DNA from: Nocardia farcinica
GTDB taxonomy: Bacteria > Actinomycetota > Actinomycetes > Mycobacteriales > Mycobacteriaceae
Length of the DNA stretch: 64,000 nucleotides
Reading direction: 5' to 3'
Assembly (NCBI RefSeq): GCF_001182745.1
Contig: NZ_LN868939.1
Span: 1,798,001 to 1,862,000 of the forward strand
Positions 47,519 to 55,374 of the stretch are shown here, one piece after another. Position 1 is the stretch's first letter, and every line of letters starts with the position of its first letter. The notes below the pieces were generated by a model. That model searched no databases, was not told where the DNA came from, and worked only from the letters and a program-made list of their open reading frames with translations. The translations under genes were made by a program, and so were the position numbers.

Positions 47519-47546
47519 TCCACGTGGAGTATTTCGTGTGGAGTAT
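47519..47546. promoter_or_regulatory. Candidate PadR operator
   Basis: The palindrome TCCACGTGGA (47519-47528) overlaps the first of two direct repeats GTGGAGTAT (47524-47532 and 47538-47546), 63-90 bp upstream of the padR ATG. Confidence 0.4.
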
Positions 47547-47608
47547 GTCGGTTGACCGCGGAATGATCGGTGGCGCATCCGGCGCGGACGAGACGGAAGG
47601 TGGCGAGA

Positions 47609-48535
47609 ATGGGGCAGGGGCGCGGCAAGCCGACCGCACTGGCGGTCTCGGTGCTCGCGCTGCTCGAGGAGCGGCCCATGCATCCCTACGAGATGTATCA
47701 GACGCTGATCGAGCGCCGGGAGGACATGCTGGTCAAGGTCCGCCCCGGCTCGCTCTACCACACGGTGGCGCGGTTGGCCGATCAGGAACTGGTGCGCGCC
47801 GAGGGCGTGGACCGTGCGGGCAACCGTCCCGAGCGCACCACCTATCGCATCACTCCGCGGGGCCGCGCCGCGCTGCGCGACCGGATCACCGACATCCTGC
47901 GTGCCCCGGTGCCCGAGTACCCCGAGTTCCCGCTCGCCCTCGCCGAGGCACACAACCTGCCCGCCGAGGAGGTGCTCGCCCTGCTGGGTGAGCGCATCGC
48001 CCACCTCGACCACTACCTGGCCGATCTGGACGCGATGATCGCCTGGGCCGAGCGCAAGGGCATCGCCCGGCGCTACTGGCTCGTCCTGCCGTACCTGCGC
48101 GCGACCGTGCGGGCGCAGCGGGACTGGCTGGCCGGCTTCACCGCCGAGCTCGCCGCGGGCGAGCCGGCCTGGGAGGAGTTCGAGCCGACCGGCGCGCGCC
48201 GCACGCCCGCGCCGGCCACCCCGTGGGACGGCGACGAGGCCGACCCGCCCCGGCGCCGCGCCGCGCGCACGCCGCCCAGCCGCCGTCCCCCTCGATCGTT
48301 CCGATCGCCCCCAGATAGGAAGCACTTCCGTGTCGACCCAACGCAATCCGTGGCTGGCGCTGTTCGCGCTGGTCGTCGGCTTCTTCATGATCCTGTTGGA
48401 CATGACCATCGTCGCGGTCGCCAACCCGGCGATCATGACCGACCTCGGCGCCGACATCTCCCAGGTCATCTGGGTGACCAGCGCCTACCTGCTCACCTAC
48501 GCCGTGCCGCTGCTCATCACCGGCCGCCTCGGTGA
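47609..48535 (+). CDS. PadR-family regulator with anomalous C-terminal read-through into the MFS gene
   Basis: ATG 47609 begins MGQGRGKPTALAVSVLALLEERPMHPYEMYQTL, the PadR winged helix; PGSLYHTVARLADQELV is the recognition helix. The Vir-like C-terminal dimerisation domain ends near residue 205. In-frame translation gives 308 residues because no stop occurs before 48535, 206 nt inside the MFS gene that starts at 48330. The last roughly 68 residues are Arg/His/Pro-rich and look like the alternative frame of the MFS gene. A TAG at 48316-48318 in another frame would give a normal-length protein, so a 1-bp indel or sequencing error is possible. Confidence 0.75.
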   Translation: MGQGRGKPTALAVSVLALLEERPMHPYEMYQTLIERREDMLVKVRPGSLYHTVARLADQELVRAEGVDRAGNRPERTTYRITPRGRAALRDRITDILRAPVPEYPEFPLALAEAHNLPAEEVLALLGERIAHLDHYLADLDAMIAWAERKGIARRYWLVLPYLRATVRAQRDWLAGFTAELAAGEPAWEEFEPTGARRTPAPATPWDGDEADPPRRRAARTPPSRRPPRSFRSPPDRKHFRVDPTQSVAGAVRAGRRLLHDPVGHDHRRGRQPGDHDRPRRRHLPGHLGDQRLPAHLRRAAAHHRPPR

Positions 48536-49802
48536 CCGCTTCGGCCCCAAGAACATCTACCTGGCCGGTCTGGCCGTGTTCACCGCTGCCTCGCTGTGGT
48601 GCGGCATGTCGAACAGCATCGAGATGCTGATCGCCGCGCGCGCCGTGCAGGGCCTCGGCGCGGCGCTGATGACCCCGCAGACGATGGCGGTGATCACCCG
48701 CACCTTCCCGCCGGACAAGCGCGGCGCCGCGATGGGGCTCTGGGGCGGCGTCGCGGGCCTGGCCACCCTGGTCGGGCCGATCCTCGGCGGCGTGCTGGTG
48801 GACGGCCTGAGCTGGGAGTGGATCTTCATCGTCAACGTGCCGGTCGGCGTGCTCGCCTTCGCGCTGGCGGTGTGGCTGGTGCCCGCCCTGCCCACCCACG
48901 AGCACAAGTTCGACATCCCCGGCGTCGTGCTCAGCGGACTCGGCATGTTCCTGCTGGTGTTCGGCATCCAGGAGGGCAACACCTACGACTGGTCGGTGCG
49001 CATCTGGCTGCTGATCGCCGCGGGCATCGTGGTGCTGGGGCTGTTCGTGGTCAACCAGGCGCGCAACACCGGCGAGCCACTGGTCCCGCTCGGACTGTTC
49101 CGGGTCCGCAACTTCGCGCTGTCCAACATCGCCATCGCCGCCATGGGCGCGGCCGTGACCGGATTGATGGTGCCGGTCTACTTCTACCTCCAGGCGGTGC
49201 GCGACATGTCGCCGACCAAGTCGGCGCTGGTACTGGCGCCGATGGCGGTCGTCACCGGTTTCGCGGCGCCGGTCCTCGGCCGCTTCGCCGACCGGCTCGC
49301 GCCGCGCATCCTGCCCACCATCGGGTTCGCGTTGTTCGCCGCGGTGATCTTCTGGTGGGCGGCGATCATGACGCCGGACTCGGAGCTGGTCCTGTTCCTG
49401 GTGTCGGCGGGCTTCGCCGGTTTCGCCAACGCCTGCATCTGGGGCCCGCTGGCGGCCACCGCGACGCACAACCTGCCGGTGCAGCAGGCGGGCGCGGGCT
49501 CGGGCATCTACAACACCACCCGCCAGGTCGGTTCGGTGCTCGGCAGCGCGGCGATCAGCGCGTTGATCGCGTCCCGGATGTCGGCGCACGGGCTCGGCGG
49601 CGGCCGGGTCGCCGAAGGCGGCGTCGGTCAGGGCCCGATCCCGCCGCATGTGCTCGACGAATTCAGCGCGGCGCTGTCGGAATCGATGATCCTGCCCGCC
49701 GCCGTCCTGCTCATCGGCGTGCTTGCCTCGGCGCTGTTCATCGGCCACGGCCCGCGCACCACGGCCGATCAGCCCACCGCCGCGGACGCCGTCTCCGCCT
49801 GA
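48330..49802 (+). CDS. MFS drug transporter, DHA2 (EmrB/QacA) family
   Basis: A 490-residue 14-helix proton antiporter. LLDMTIVAVANPAIMTDLGADISQVIWVTSAYLLTYAVPLLITGRLGDRFGPK holds motifs D1 and A, and WGGVAGLATLVGPILGGVLVDGLSWEWIFIVNVPVG is motif C of drug:H+ antiporters. GTG 48330 has AGGAAG upstream. A PadR regulator lies immediately upstream, the common arrangement for locally controlled efflux pumps. The substrate is unknown. Confidence 0.93.
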   Translation: MSTQRNPWLALFALVVGFFMILLDMTIVAVANPAIMTDLGADISQVIWVTSAYLLTYAVPLLITGRLGDRFGPKNIYLAGLAVFTAASLWCGMSNSIEMLIAARAVQGLGAALMTPQTMAVITRTFPPDKRGAAMGLWGGVAGLATLVGPILGGVLVDGLSWEWIFIVNVPVGVLAFALAVWLVPALPTHEHKFDIPGVVLSGLGMFLLVFGIQEGNTYDWSVRIWLLIAAGIVVLGLFVVNQARNTGEPLVPLGLFRVRNFALSNIAIAAMGAAVTGLMVPVYFYLQAVRDMSPTKSALVLAPMAVVTGFAAPVLGRFADRLAPRILPTIGFALFAAVIFWWAAIMTPDSELVLFLVSAGFAGFANACIWGPLAATATHNLPVQQAGAGSGIYNTTRQVGSVLGSAAISALIASRMSAHGLGGGRVAEGGVGQGPIPPHVLDEFSAALSESMILPAAVLLIGVLASALFIGHGPRTTADQPTAADAVSA

Positions 49803-49817
49803 CCGGCGCGGCGGTGG

Positions 49818-50786
49818 TCAGCTCACCCGCACGGTGACGCTCGGATAACCGGTCGCGCCGTCCGGCAGGACGTCGGCGACCTCGGCGGTCTGGACCGCGC
49901 CGGTGCCGTCGGTGGCGCGGGCGCGCAGGGTGTGCGGTCCGGGCGTGGCGTCCCAGTCGTAGACCCACTGCCGCCAGGTGTCCACCGATTGCTCGGCGGA
50001 CAGGCGGGCCTGCTGCCAGGGCCCGCCGTCGACCTGCACCTCGACCGCCGCGATGCCGCGATGCTGTGCCCACGCGACTCCGGCGACCGGCACCGGGCCG
50101 GGGCTCGGGCGCGAGCGCGGGCCGGGTGTGTCGATGCGGGTGCCGGTTTTGATCGGGCCGAGGGCCGACCAGCCGCGGCGGGTCCAGTACGCGGTGGCGC
50201 GATCGAACCGGGTGACCTCCAGTTCGGTCACCCACTTGGTCGCCGAGACGTATCCGTAGAGGCCGGGCACCACCAACCGGGCCGGGTAGCCGTGCCGCAC
50301 CGGCAGCGGTTCGCCGTTCATGCCGATCGCCAGCAGCGCGTCGCGTCCGTCGGTCAGCACCGCCAGGGGCGTGCCCGCCGTCCAGCCGTCCTTGCTGCGC
50401 GAGAGCACCATGTCGGCCTCGGGCAGCGGGCCCGCCTCGGCCAGCAGTTCGTCGAGGCGATATCCCCGCCACAGCGCGTTGCCGACCAGGTCGCCGCCGA
50501 CCGGATTGGACACGCAGGTCAGCGTGACCAGCCGTTCCACCGCGGTGCGCCGGGCCAGGTCGTCCCAGCCGATCCGGATCTCGCGTTCGACCAGCCCGTG
50601 GATCCGCAACGACCAATCCCGCACCGACACCTGCGGCAACACCAGGGCGGTGTCGATGCGGTAGAAGTCGTCGGCGCTCGTCAGGTACGGGGTCAGCCCG
50701 GGCACCCGCAGATCGGCCGCCGGGTCGATCGCCACCGGCGGCTCACCCGGCGCGGGCAGCTGCACCGCCGCCCGTTCCTGCGTCAC
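49818..50786 (-). CDS. Sulfite-oxidase-like molybdopterin domain, C-terminal half of a split gene
   Basis: A 322-residue segment beginning at a GTG (50786-50784) that overlaps the stop of the upstream half. It has the oxidoreductase molybdopterin-binding fold: FYRIDTALVLPQVSVRDWSLRIHGLV, then LVTLTCVSNPVGGDLVGNALWRGYRLDELL with the conserved molybdenum-ligating cysteine (TCVSN), and a C-terminal Mo-co dimerisation domain (VAGVAWAQHRGIAAVEVQVDGGPW). It lacks its own signal sequence or membrane anchor. In related actinobacterial proteins this domain is fused to a membrane-spanning N-terminus, here encoded in the -1 frame just upstream. Confidence 0.8.
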   Translation of the reverse strand: MTQERAAVQLPAPGEPPVAIDPAADLRVPGLTPYLTSADDFYRIDTALVLPQVSVRDWSLRIHGLVEREIRIGWDDLARRTAVERLVTLTCVSNPVGGDLVGNALWRGYRLDELLAEAGPLPEADMVLSRSKDGWTAGTPLAVLTDGRDALLAIGMNGEPLPVRHGYPARLVVPGLYGYVSATKWVTELEVTRFDRATAYWTRRGWSALGPIKTGTRIDTPGPRSRPSPGPVPVAGVAWAQHRGIAAVEVQVDGGPWQQARLSAEQSVDTWRQWVYDWDATPGPHTLRARATDGTGAVQTAEVADVLPDGATGYPSVTVRVS

Positions 50787-51649
50787 ATCCCCCGCCGCAC
50801 CGCGAGCACCCGGCCCGCCGCGCCCGCCGCCACCGCCGCACCACCGGCGATGACCAGGCCGCGCAACAGTTCTCGGCGGTCGGCGGCTGCGAGACCCCGC
50901 TCGTGCCGCGTCCCGCGCGATTCTCTCCAGGTGCCCGCCGCCCTCGGCTGGGACTCCGGCGCAGGCGTACGACGCGGGAGTCGGCCGGGGGCCGGATCGG
51001 GTCGGTGCGTCTCGTCGCGCGATGGTCCCGAGAGGCCGGTGTCGCTGCGCCCGGGCTGTGCGGCGGGTGTCCGGCGCGGCTGTGATCCTGCCTCGCCGCG
51101 GGTGTCGTCCACCGGGCCGGTGGGGTGTCGCACATCGGGCGCCTGCTCGTCCGGCCGGCGCCGAGACGCCGACGCGCCCGGCCCGTGCTGCCCGGTCTCC
51201 GCGCCGCGCGCACCGGCTCCGGCCGCGGCTGCCGCGTCGATCCGCCGCGCGAACGAGCGCAACGCCCCGATCCCCGCGCCCACGCCCAGCAGCGTCGGCA
51301 CCGCGGCGAGCAGACCGTACCGGTCGGCGGCGAGCACCGCCGCGACCGCGCCGAACAGCGCGAACAGCGCCGATCCGAACGCCCGTCGGTCGCGTTCGAC
51401 GGCGCCCGCGACCCCGGCGAGCAGGACCGCGGCCGCGCCCATGACGAGGAACAGCACGGCCTTGTCGGCGGTGCCGAAGGTCTGGATCGCCCACTCGCGC
51501 AGCCCGTCCGGGGTGTGGTCGACCACCGCGGCGCCCAGTACGTAGGGCGGCGCGCTACCCGGCCGCAGCAGGGCCGCGAGGAGTTCGGCCAGGGCGAGCG
51601 CCAGCCCCGCGCTCACCAGCCCGGCGGCGATCCGCCACCGCAGTACCAT
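50783..51649 (-). CDS. Membrane N-terminal half of the split sulfite-oxidase-like gene
   Basis: A 288-residue frame. Four hydrophobic helices lie in residues 5-130 (LVSAGLALALAELLAALL; AVLFLVMGAAAVLLAGVAGAV; FGSALFALFGAVAAVLAA; YGLLAAVPTLLGVGAGIGAL), followed by a roughly 110-residue disordered Arg/Pro-rich linker, and then DRRELLRGLVIAGGAAVAAGAAG, a Tat-like or final membrane segment. The frame stops at TGA (50785-50783) right after a G5 run. One extra G would join it to the molybdopterin domain. ATG 51649 is preceded by TAGGCT with a 6-nt spacer. Either a frameshifted gene or two coupled genes. Confidence 0.75.
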   Translation of the reverse strand: MVLRWRIAAGLVSAGLALALAELLAALLRPGSAPPYVLGAAVVDHTPDGLREWAIQTFGTADKAVLFLVMGAAAVLLAGVAGAVERDRRAFGSALFALFGAVAAVLAADRYGLLAAVPTLLGVGAGIGALRSFARRIDAAAAAGAGARGAETGQHGPGASASRRRPDEQAPDVRHPTGPVDDTRGEAGSQPRRTPAAQPGRSDTGLSGPSRDETHRPDPAPGRLPRRTPAPESQPRAAGTWRESRGTRHERGLAAADRRELLRGLVIAGGAAVAAGAAGRVLAVRRGM

Positions 51650-51655
51650 GCCGCG

Positions 51656-51661
51656 AGCCTA
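51656..51661 (-). promoter_or_regulatory. -10 hexamer of the split molybdoenzyme gene
   Basis: TAGGCT (complement), spacer CGCGGC, then the ATG at 51649; likely leaderless. Confidence 0.55.
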
Positions 51662-51706
51662 CTGCCGCCCCGGCCCCGCCGGCCGACCAAGCTCTACCTC
51701 GGCTGC

Positions 51707-53500
51707 TCAGGCGTAGATCTTCTCCACCTCGGCCGCGTACTGCTTCATGACCACCGCGCGCTTGAGCGACATCTTGGGGGTCAGCTCGCCGCCTTCCTGG
51801 GTCCAGTCCACGGTCAGGATGCGGTGCTTCTTGATCTGTTCGGCGTGCGAGACCTTCTTGTTGGTCTCGGCCACCGCGGCGTCGATCTCGGCGACCAGTT
51901 CGGGATGCTCGACGACCGTCTCGATCGCGGTGTCCGCGGCCAGGCCGTGCCGTTCCTTCCACCCCGGCAGCGCCTCCGGGTCGAGGGTGATCAGCGCGCC
52001 GATGAACGGCTGGCCGTCGCCGACCACCATCACCTGGCTGATCAGCGGATGCGCGCGCAGCGAGTCCTCGAGCAGCGCGGGGGAGACGTTCTTGCCGCCC
52101 GCGGTGACGATGATCTCCTTCTTGCGGCCGGTGATCGTGATGAACCCGTCGGCGTCGATCGCGCCCAGGTCACCGGTCTTGAACCAGCCGTCGGCGAAGG
52201 CCTCCTCGGTGGCGGCCTCGTTGCCCCAGTAGCCGTTGAACACCACCGGGCCGCGCAGCAGCAGCTCGCCGTCCTCGGCGATCTTGGCGGCGTGGCCCTC
52301 GATCGGGCGGCCGACCGAGCCGACCCGGATGTGCTCGGGGGTGTTCACGCTGAACGCGGCCGTGGTCTCGGTCAGGCCGTAGCCTTCGTAGATCGTCACG
52401 CCGACGCCGCGGAAGAAGTGGCCGAGCCGCGCGCCCAGCGGGCCGCCGCCGGAGACGGCCGCCTCGCACTGCCCGCCCAGCGCGGTCTTGAGCTTGCTGT
52501 AGACCAGCTTGTCGAACAGGGCGTGCTTGAGCTTGAGCACCAGGCCGGGGCCGCCGTTGTCGAGCGCCTCGCTGTACTCGATCGCGGTCGCGGCGGCGGC
52601 GTCGAAGATCTTGCCCTTGCCGCCGTCGTGCGCCTTCTGCTTGGCGCCGTTGAACACCTTCTCGAACACGCGCGGCACCGAGAGGATGAAGTGCGGCTTG
52701 AACGCGCCGAACTGGTCCACCAGCGTGGTCCAGTCGGAGGTGTGGGCGACGATCACCTTGGCGTCGAAGGCCGCCAGCGCCACCGCGCGGGCGAACACGT
52801 GCGCCAGCGGCAGGAACATGAGGGTCTTCTTGCCCTCGGTGACGTACTTGCCCAGGGCGATGCGATCGGCGGTGGACTCCGCCCACAGGTTGGCGTGCGA
52901 GAGCATGACGCCCTTGGGCCGCCCGGTGGTGCCCGAGGTGTAGATCAGGGTGGCGGGCGAGCTCGCGCCGACCTGCTTGCGCCGCTCGTGTACGACCTGG
53001 TCGTCGAGGTCCTTGCCGCGCTCGATCAGGTCGTCGACGGCGCCCTTGTCGATCTGCACGATCTCGGCGAGGTCGGGCAGCGCGCCGGTCTCGATCTCGT
53101 CGATCACGGCGCGGTGCTTGTCGCTGTCGACCACCAGCAGCTTGGTGGCGGAGTCCTGCAGGATCCACTTGGCCTGCTCGGCGGAGGAGCTGTCGTAGAT
53201 GGCGACGGTGCAGCCACCGGCGGCCCAGACGGCGAAGTCGAGCACCTGCCACTCGTAGCGGGTCGGCGCCATGATGGCCACGCGGTCGCCGAGTTCGATG
53301 CCCGCGGCGATCAGGCCCTTCGCCACACCGGTGACGGTCTTCGCGAACTGCGACGCCGTGACGTCCTTCCAGCCACCACTGCCGTTCGGCACGTTGAACA
53401 GCACGGCGTTCGGCGACTGTTCGGCATGGCGGAAGACGTTGTCGGAATTGTTCGCGTCATCCGGGATTGTGTAGGAAGCCGGGACTTCGAACTCTCGCAT
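51707..53500 (-). CDS. Long-chain fatty-acid-CoA ligase (FadD15-like)
   Basis: A 597-residue AMP-forming ligase of the bacterial long-chain group. LIYTSGTTGRPKGVMLSH is the P-loop, YEGYGLTETTAAFSVN motif A5, DGWFKTGDLGAIDADGFITITGRKKEIIVTAGGKNVSPA motif A8, and LTPKMSLKRAVVMKQY the C-terminal catalytic lysine region. ATG 53500 has GGAAGGG upstream. It lies downstream of, and on the same strand as, an esterase, SDR and BVMO, so it could activate acids they release; alternatively it is a general FadD15 housekeeping enzyme. Confidence 0.92.
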   Translation of the reverse strand: MREFEVPASYTIPDDANNSDNVFRHAEQSPNAVLFNVPNGSGGWKDVTASQFAKTVTGVAKGLIAAGIELGDRVAIMAPTRYEWQVLDFAVWAAGGCTVAIYDSSSAEQAKWILQDSATKLLVVDSDKHRAVIDEIETGALPDLAEIVQIDKGAVDDLIERGKDLDDQVVHERRKQVGASSPATLIYTSGTTGRPKGVMLSHANLWAESTADRIALGKYVTEGKKTLMFLPLAHVFARAVALAAFDAKVIVAHTSDWTTLVDQFGAFKPHFILSVPRVFEKVFNGAKQKAHDGGKGKIFDAAAATAIEYSEALDNGGPGLVLKLKHALFDKLVYSKLKTALGGQCEAAVSGGGPLGARLGHFFRGVGVTIYEGYGLTETTAAFSVNTPEHIRVGSVGRPIEGHAAKIAEDGELLLRGPVVFNGYWGNEAATEEAFADGWFKTGDLGAIDADGFITITGRKKEIIVTAGGKNVSPALLEDSLRAHPLISQVMVVGDGQPFIGALITLDPEALPGWKERHGLAADTAIETVVEHPELVAEIDAAVAETNKKVSHAEQIKKHRILTVDWTQEGGELTPKMSLKRAVVMKQYAAEVEKIYA

Positions 53501-53588
53501 CAGTGCCCTTCCACGTGTGTTTACTCGCCAGTAATCTACGACACCTTGATCCGGGGTGTCAGTCCGGCCGCCGAATCCCGGCAGCGGA

Positions 53589-54503
53589 TCAACCCAGGTG
53601 GCGCATGTCCACCGGTTGCAGTGCCTCACGCAGGAACTCCGACAATTCGCGCACCGCCGCGGCCGCAGGCGCCGCCAGCGACGCCTGCAGCTGCGCGACG
53701 TGCCACAGCCCACGGCTCTCGGTGAACCGCACGTGCACGCCCGCGTCGCGCAATGCCTGCACCAACTCTACGCACTGCTCATGCAGCAGTTCATCGATAT
53801 CGGCCTGCACATAGGTGGGCGGCAGCCCGTGCATGGACGCGCGCAGCGGCGCGTATCCGGGCACGCCAGGATCGCCGTCGCCGAGGTAGGCGGCCGCGCA
53901 GGCGAGTGCCCACGGCCTGCTCACCACGAGATCGCGCTCGCGCGCCGGGGTGCCGGTCGGGTCCGTCCAGGGCGCGATCAGCCCCAGCGCGGCCGGGCGG
54001 CGGTTCTGCTCGGCCAGCAGGCGCTGCGCGGTCGCCAGGCTCAGCCCACCGCCCGCCGAGTCACCGGCGATGGCGATCGACTCGGGCGCGTACCCGGCGG
54101 CGACCAGCTCGTCGAAGGCCGCCACCGCGTCGTCGAGCGCGGCGGGGAAGGGATGCTCCGGCGCCAGCCGGTAGTCCAGTAGGAACACCGCCGCGCCCGT
54201 CTCGTGCGCCAGCCGCGCCGCCAGCGAGCGATGCGTGGCCATCGATCCCACGGCGTAACCACCGCCGTGCAGGTAGAGCACGGCGGTGGTGGGCTCGGCG
54301 CGCCCGGCGGTCAGCTGCTCGGCCGGCCTGCCGCCGAGCCGGGTGCGGCGCACCGTCGTGCCCGCGGGCACGAACTGGATGCGGGAGGCCGCGTCCATCA
54401 GGGTGCGCTGCACGGTGAACGGCAGGCGGGCGTTGAGCATCACCCGGAACAGGGGATTGATCGCCGCCCGCAGGACGGGCAGCGGAATGTTCAGATCGCG
54501 CAA
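53589..54503 (-). CDS. Alpha/beta hydrolase, hormone-sensitive-lipase family (LipR/LipN-like)
   Basis: A 304-residue esterase. VLYLHGGGYAVGS carries the HGGG oxyanion hole and IAGDSAGGGLSLATA the GDSAG nucleophile elbow; the acid and histidine are likely in PTYVQADIDELLHEQ and the C-terminal GLWHVAQ region. The start is a TTG at 54503 (LRDLNIPLPVLR); no better start is in frame. It hydrolyses short-chain esters or lactones. Position after a BVMO and an SDR suggests it opens the ester or lactone made by the BVMO. Confidence 0.88.
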   Translation of the reverse strand: MRDLNIPLPVLRAAINPLFRVMLNARLPFTVQRTLMDAASRIQFVPAGTTVRRTRLGGRPAEQLTAGRAEPTTAVLYLHGGGYAVGSMATHRSLAARLAHETGAAVFLLDYRLAPEHPFPAALDDAVAAFDELVAAGYAPESIAIAGDSAGGGLSLATAQRLLAEQNRRPAALGLIAPWTDPTGTPARERDLVVSRPWALACAAAYLGDGDPGVPGYAPLRASMHGLPPTYVQADIDELLHEQCVELVQALRDAGVHVRFTESRGLWHVAQLQASLAAPAAAAVRELSEFLREALQPVDMRHLG

Positions 54504-54537
54504 GGTCGTTCGCTCTCGCTCGGCAACCGGACTCGGG

Positions 54538-55374
54538 TCAGGGCAGGTAGGGGCCGCTGACCGCGGCCGCGATGCGCTGGTAGCCCGAGGCGGTGACGCG
54601 CACGAACAGATCGAGCAACTTGGCCTCCCAGCCGATCAGCACCCGGCCATGCCCCTTGCGCACGCCGTTGACGATCGTCTGCGCGGCCATCTCCGGGGTG
54701 TGGATGGCGAGCTTCTTGTCGAACATCGAGGCCGCCGACTTCTCGTCGATGCCCTCGGCGTAGGTGGCGTTGCGCGCCACGGCGGTCTTGATGCCGCCCG
54801 GGTGCACGCAGGTGACCTTGACCGGCAGCTTGCCGACCAGCATCTCCTGGCGCAGCGCCTCGGTGAAGCCGCGCACCGCGAACTTGGCCGAGTTGTAGGC
54901 GGCCTGGCCGGGCACGGCGATGAGCCCGAACAGGCTGGACACGTTGACCACGTGGCCGTCGCCGGACTCGATGAGCATCGGCAGGAACGCCTTGGTGCCG
55001 TTGACGACACCCCAGAAGTCGACGTCCATGATCCGCTCGATGTCCTTGAACTCGGACTTGATCACGTCGCCGTGGTGGGCGATGCCCGCGTTGTTGTAGA
55101 TCTGGTGGACCACGCCGAAGTGCGCCTTCACCGCGTCGGCGTAGAGCAGCACGGCCTCGCGCTCGGCCACGTTCACCCGGTCCGACTTCACCTGCGCGCC
55201 GAGCTGTTCACAGCGACGCACGGTCTCGGCCAGACCCTCGGTGTCGATGTCGGACAGCGCCAGGCGCGCGCCGCGCCGGGCCAGGTTCTCGGCCAGGGCC
55301 CGGCCGATGCCGGAACCCGCGCCGGTGATCACGCAGACCTTGTCCTTGAAGTAAGCGTCGTTGCTCACGGTCAC
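54538..55374 (-). CDS. Short-chain dehydrogenase/reductase
   Basis: A 278-residue classical SDR. The cofactor motif is VCVITGAGSGIGRALAEN (TGxxxGIG), then NNAG, and the catalytic Ser-Tyr-Lys is in NVSSLFGLIAVPGQAAYNSAKFAV. LSDIDTEG after strand 2, with aspartate, favours NAD. Its GTG start overlaps the BVMO stop by 4 nt, so the two are coupled. It resembles Rv3085-type SDRs of the mymA operon. Probable role: alcohol/ketone interconversion supplying the BVMO. Confidence 0.9.
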   Translation of the reverse strand: MTVSNDAYFKDKVCVITGAGSGIGRALAENLARRGARLALSDIDTEGLAETVRRCEQLGAQVKSDRVNVAEREAVLLYADAVKAHFGVVHQIYNNAGIAHHGDVIKSEFKDIERIMDVDFWGVVNGTKAFLPMLIESGDGHVVNVSSLFGLIAVPGQAAYNSAKFAVRGFTEALRQEMLVGKLPVKVTCVHPGGIKTAVARNATYAEGIDEKSAASMFDKKLAIHTPEMAAQTIVNGVRKGHGRVLIGWEAKLLDLFVRVTASGYQRIAAAVSGPYLP

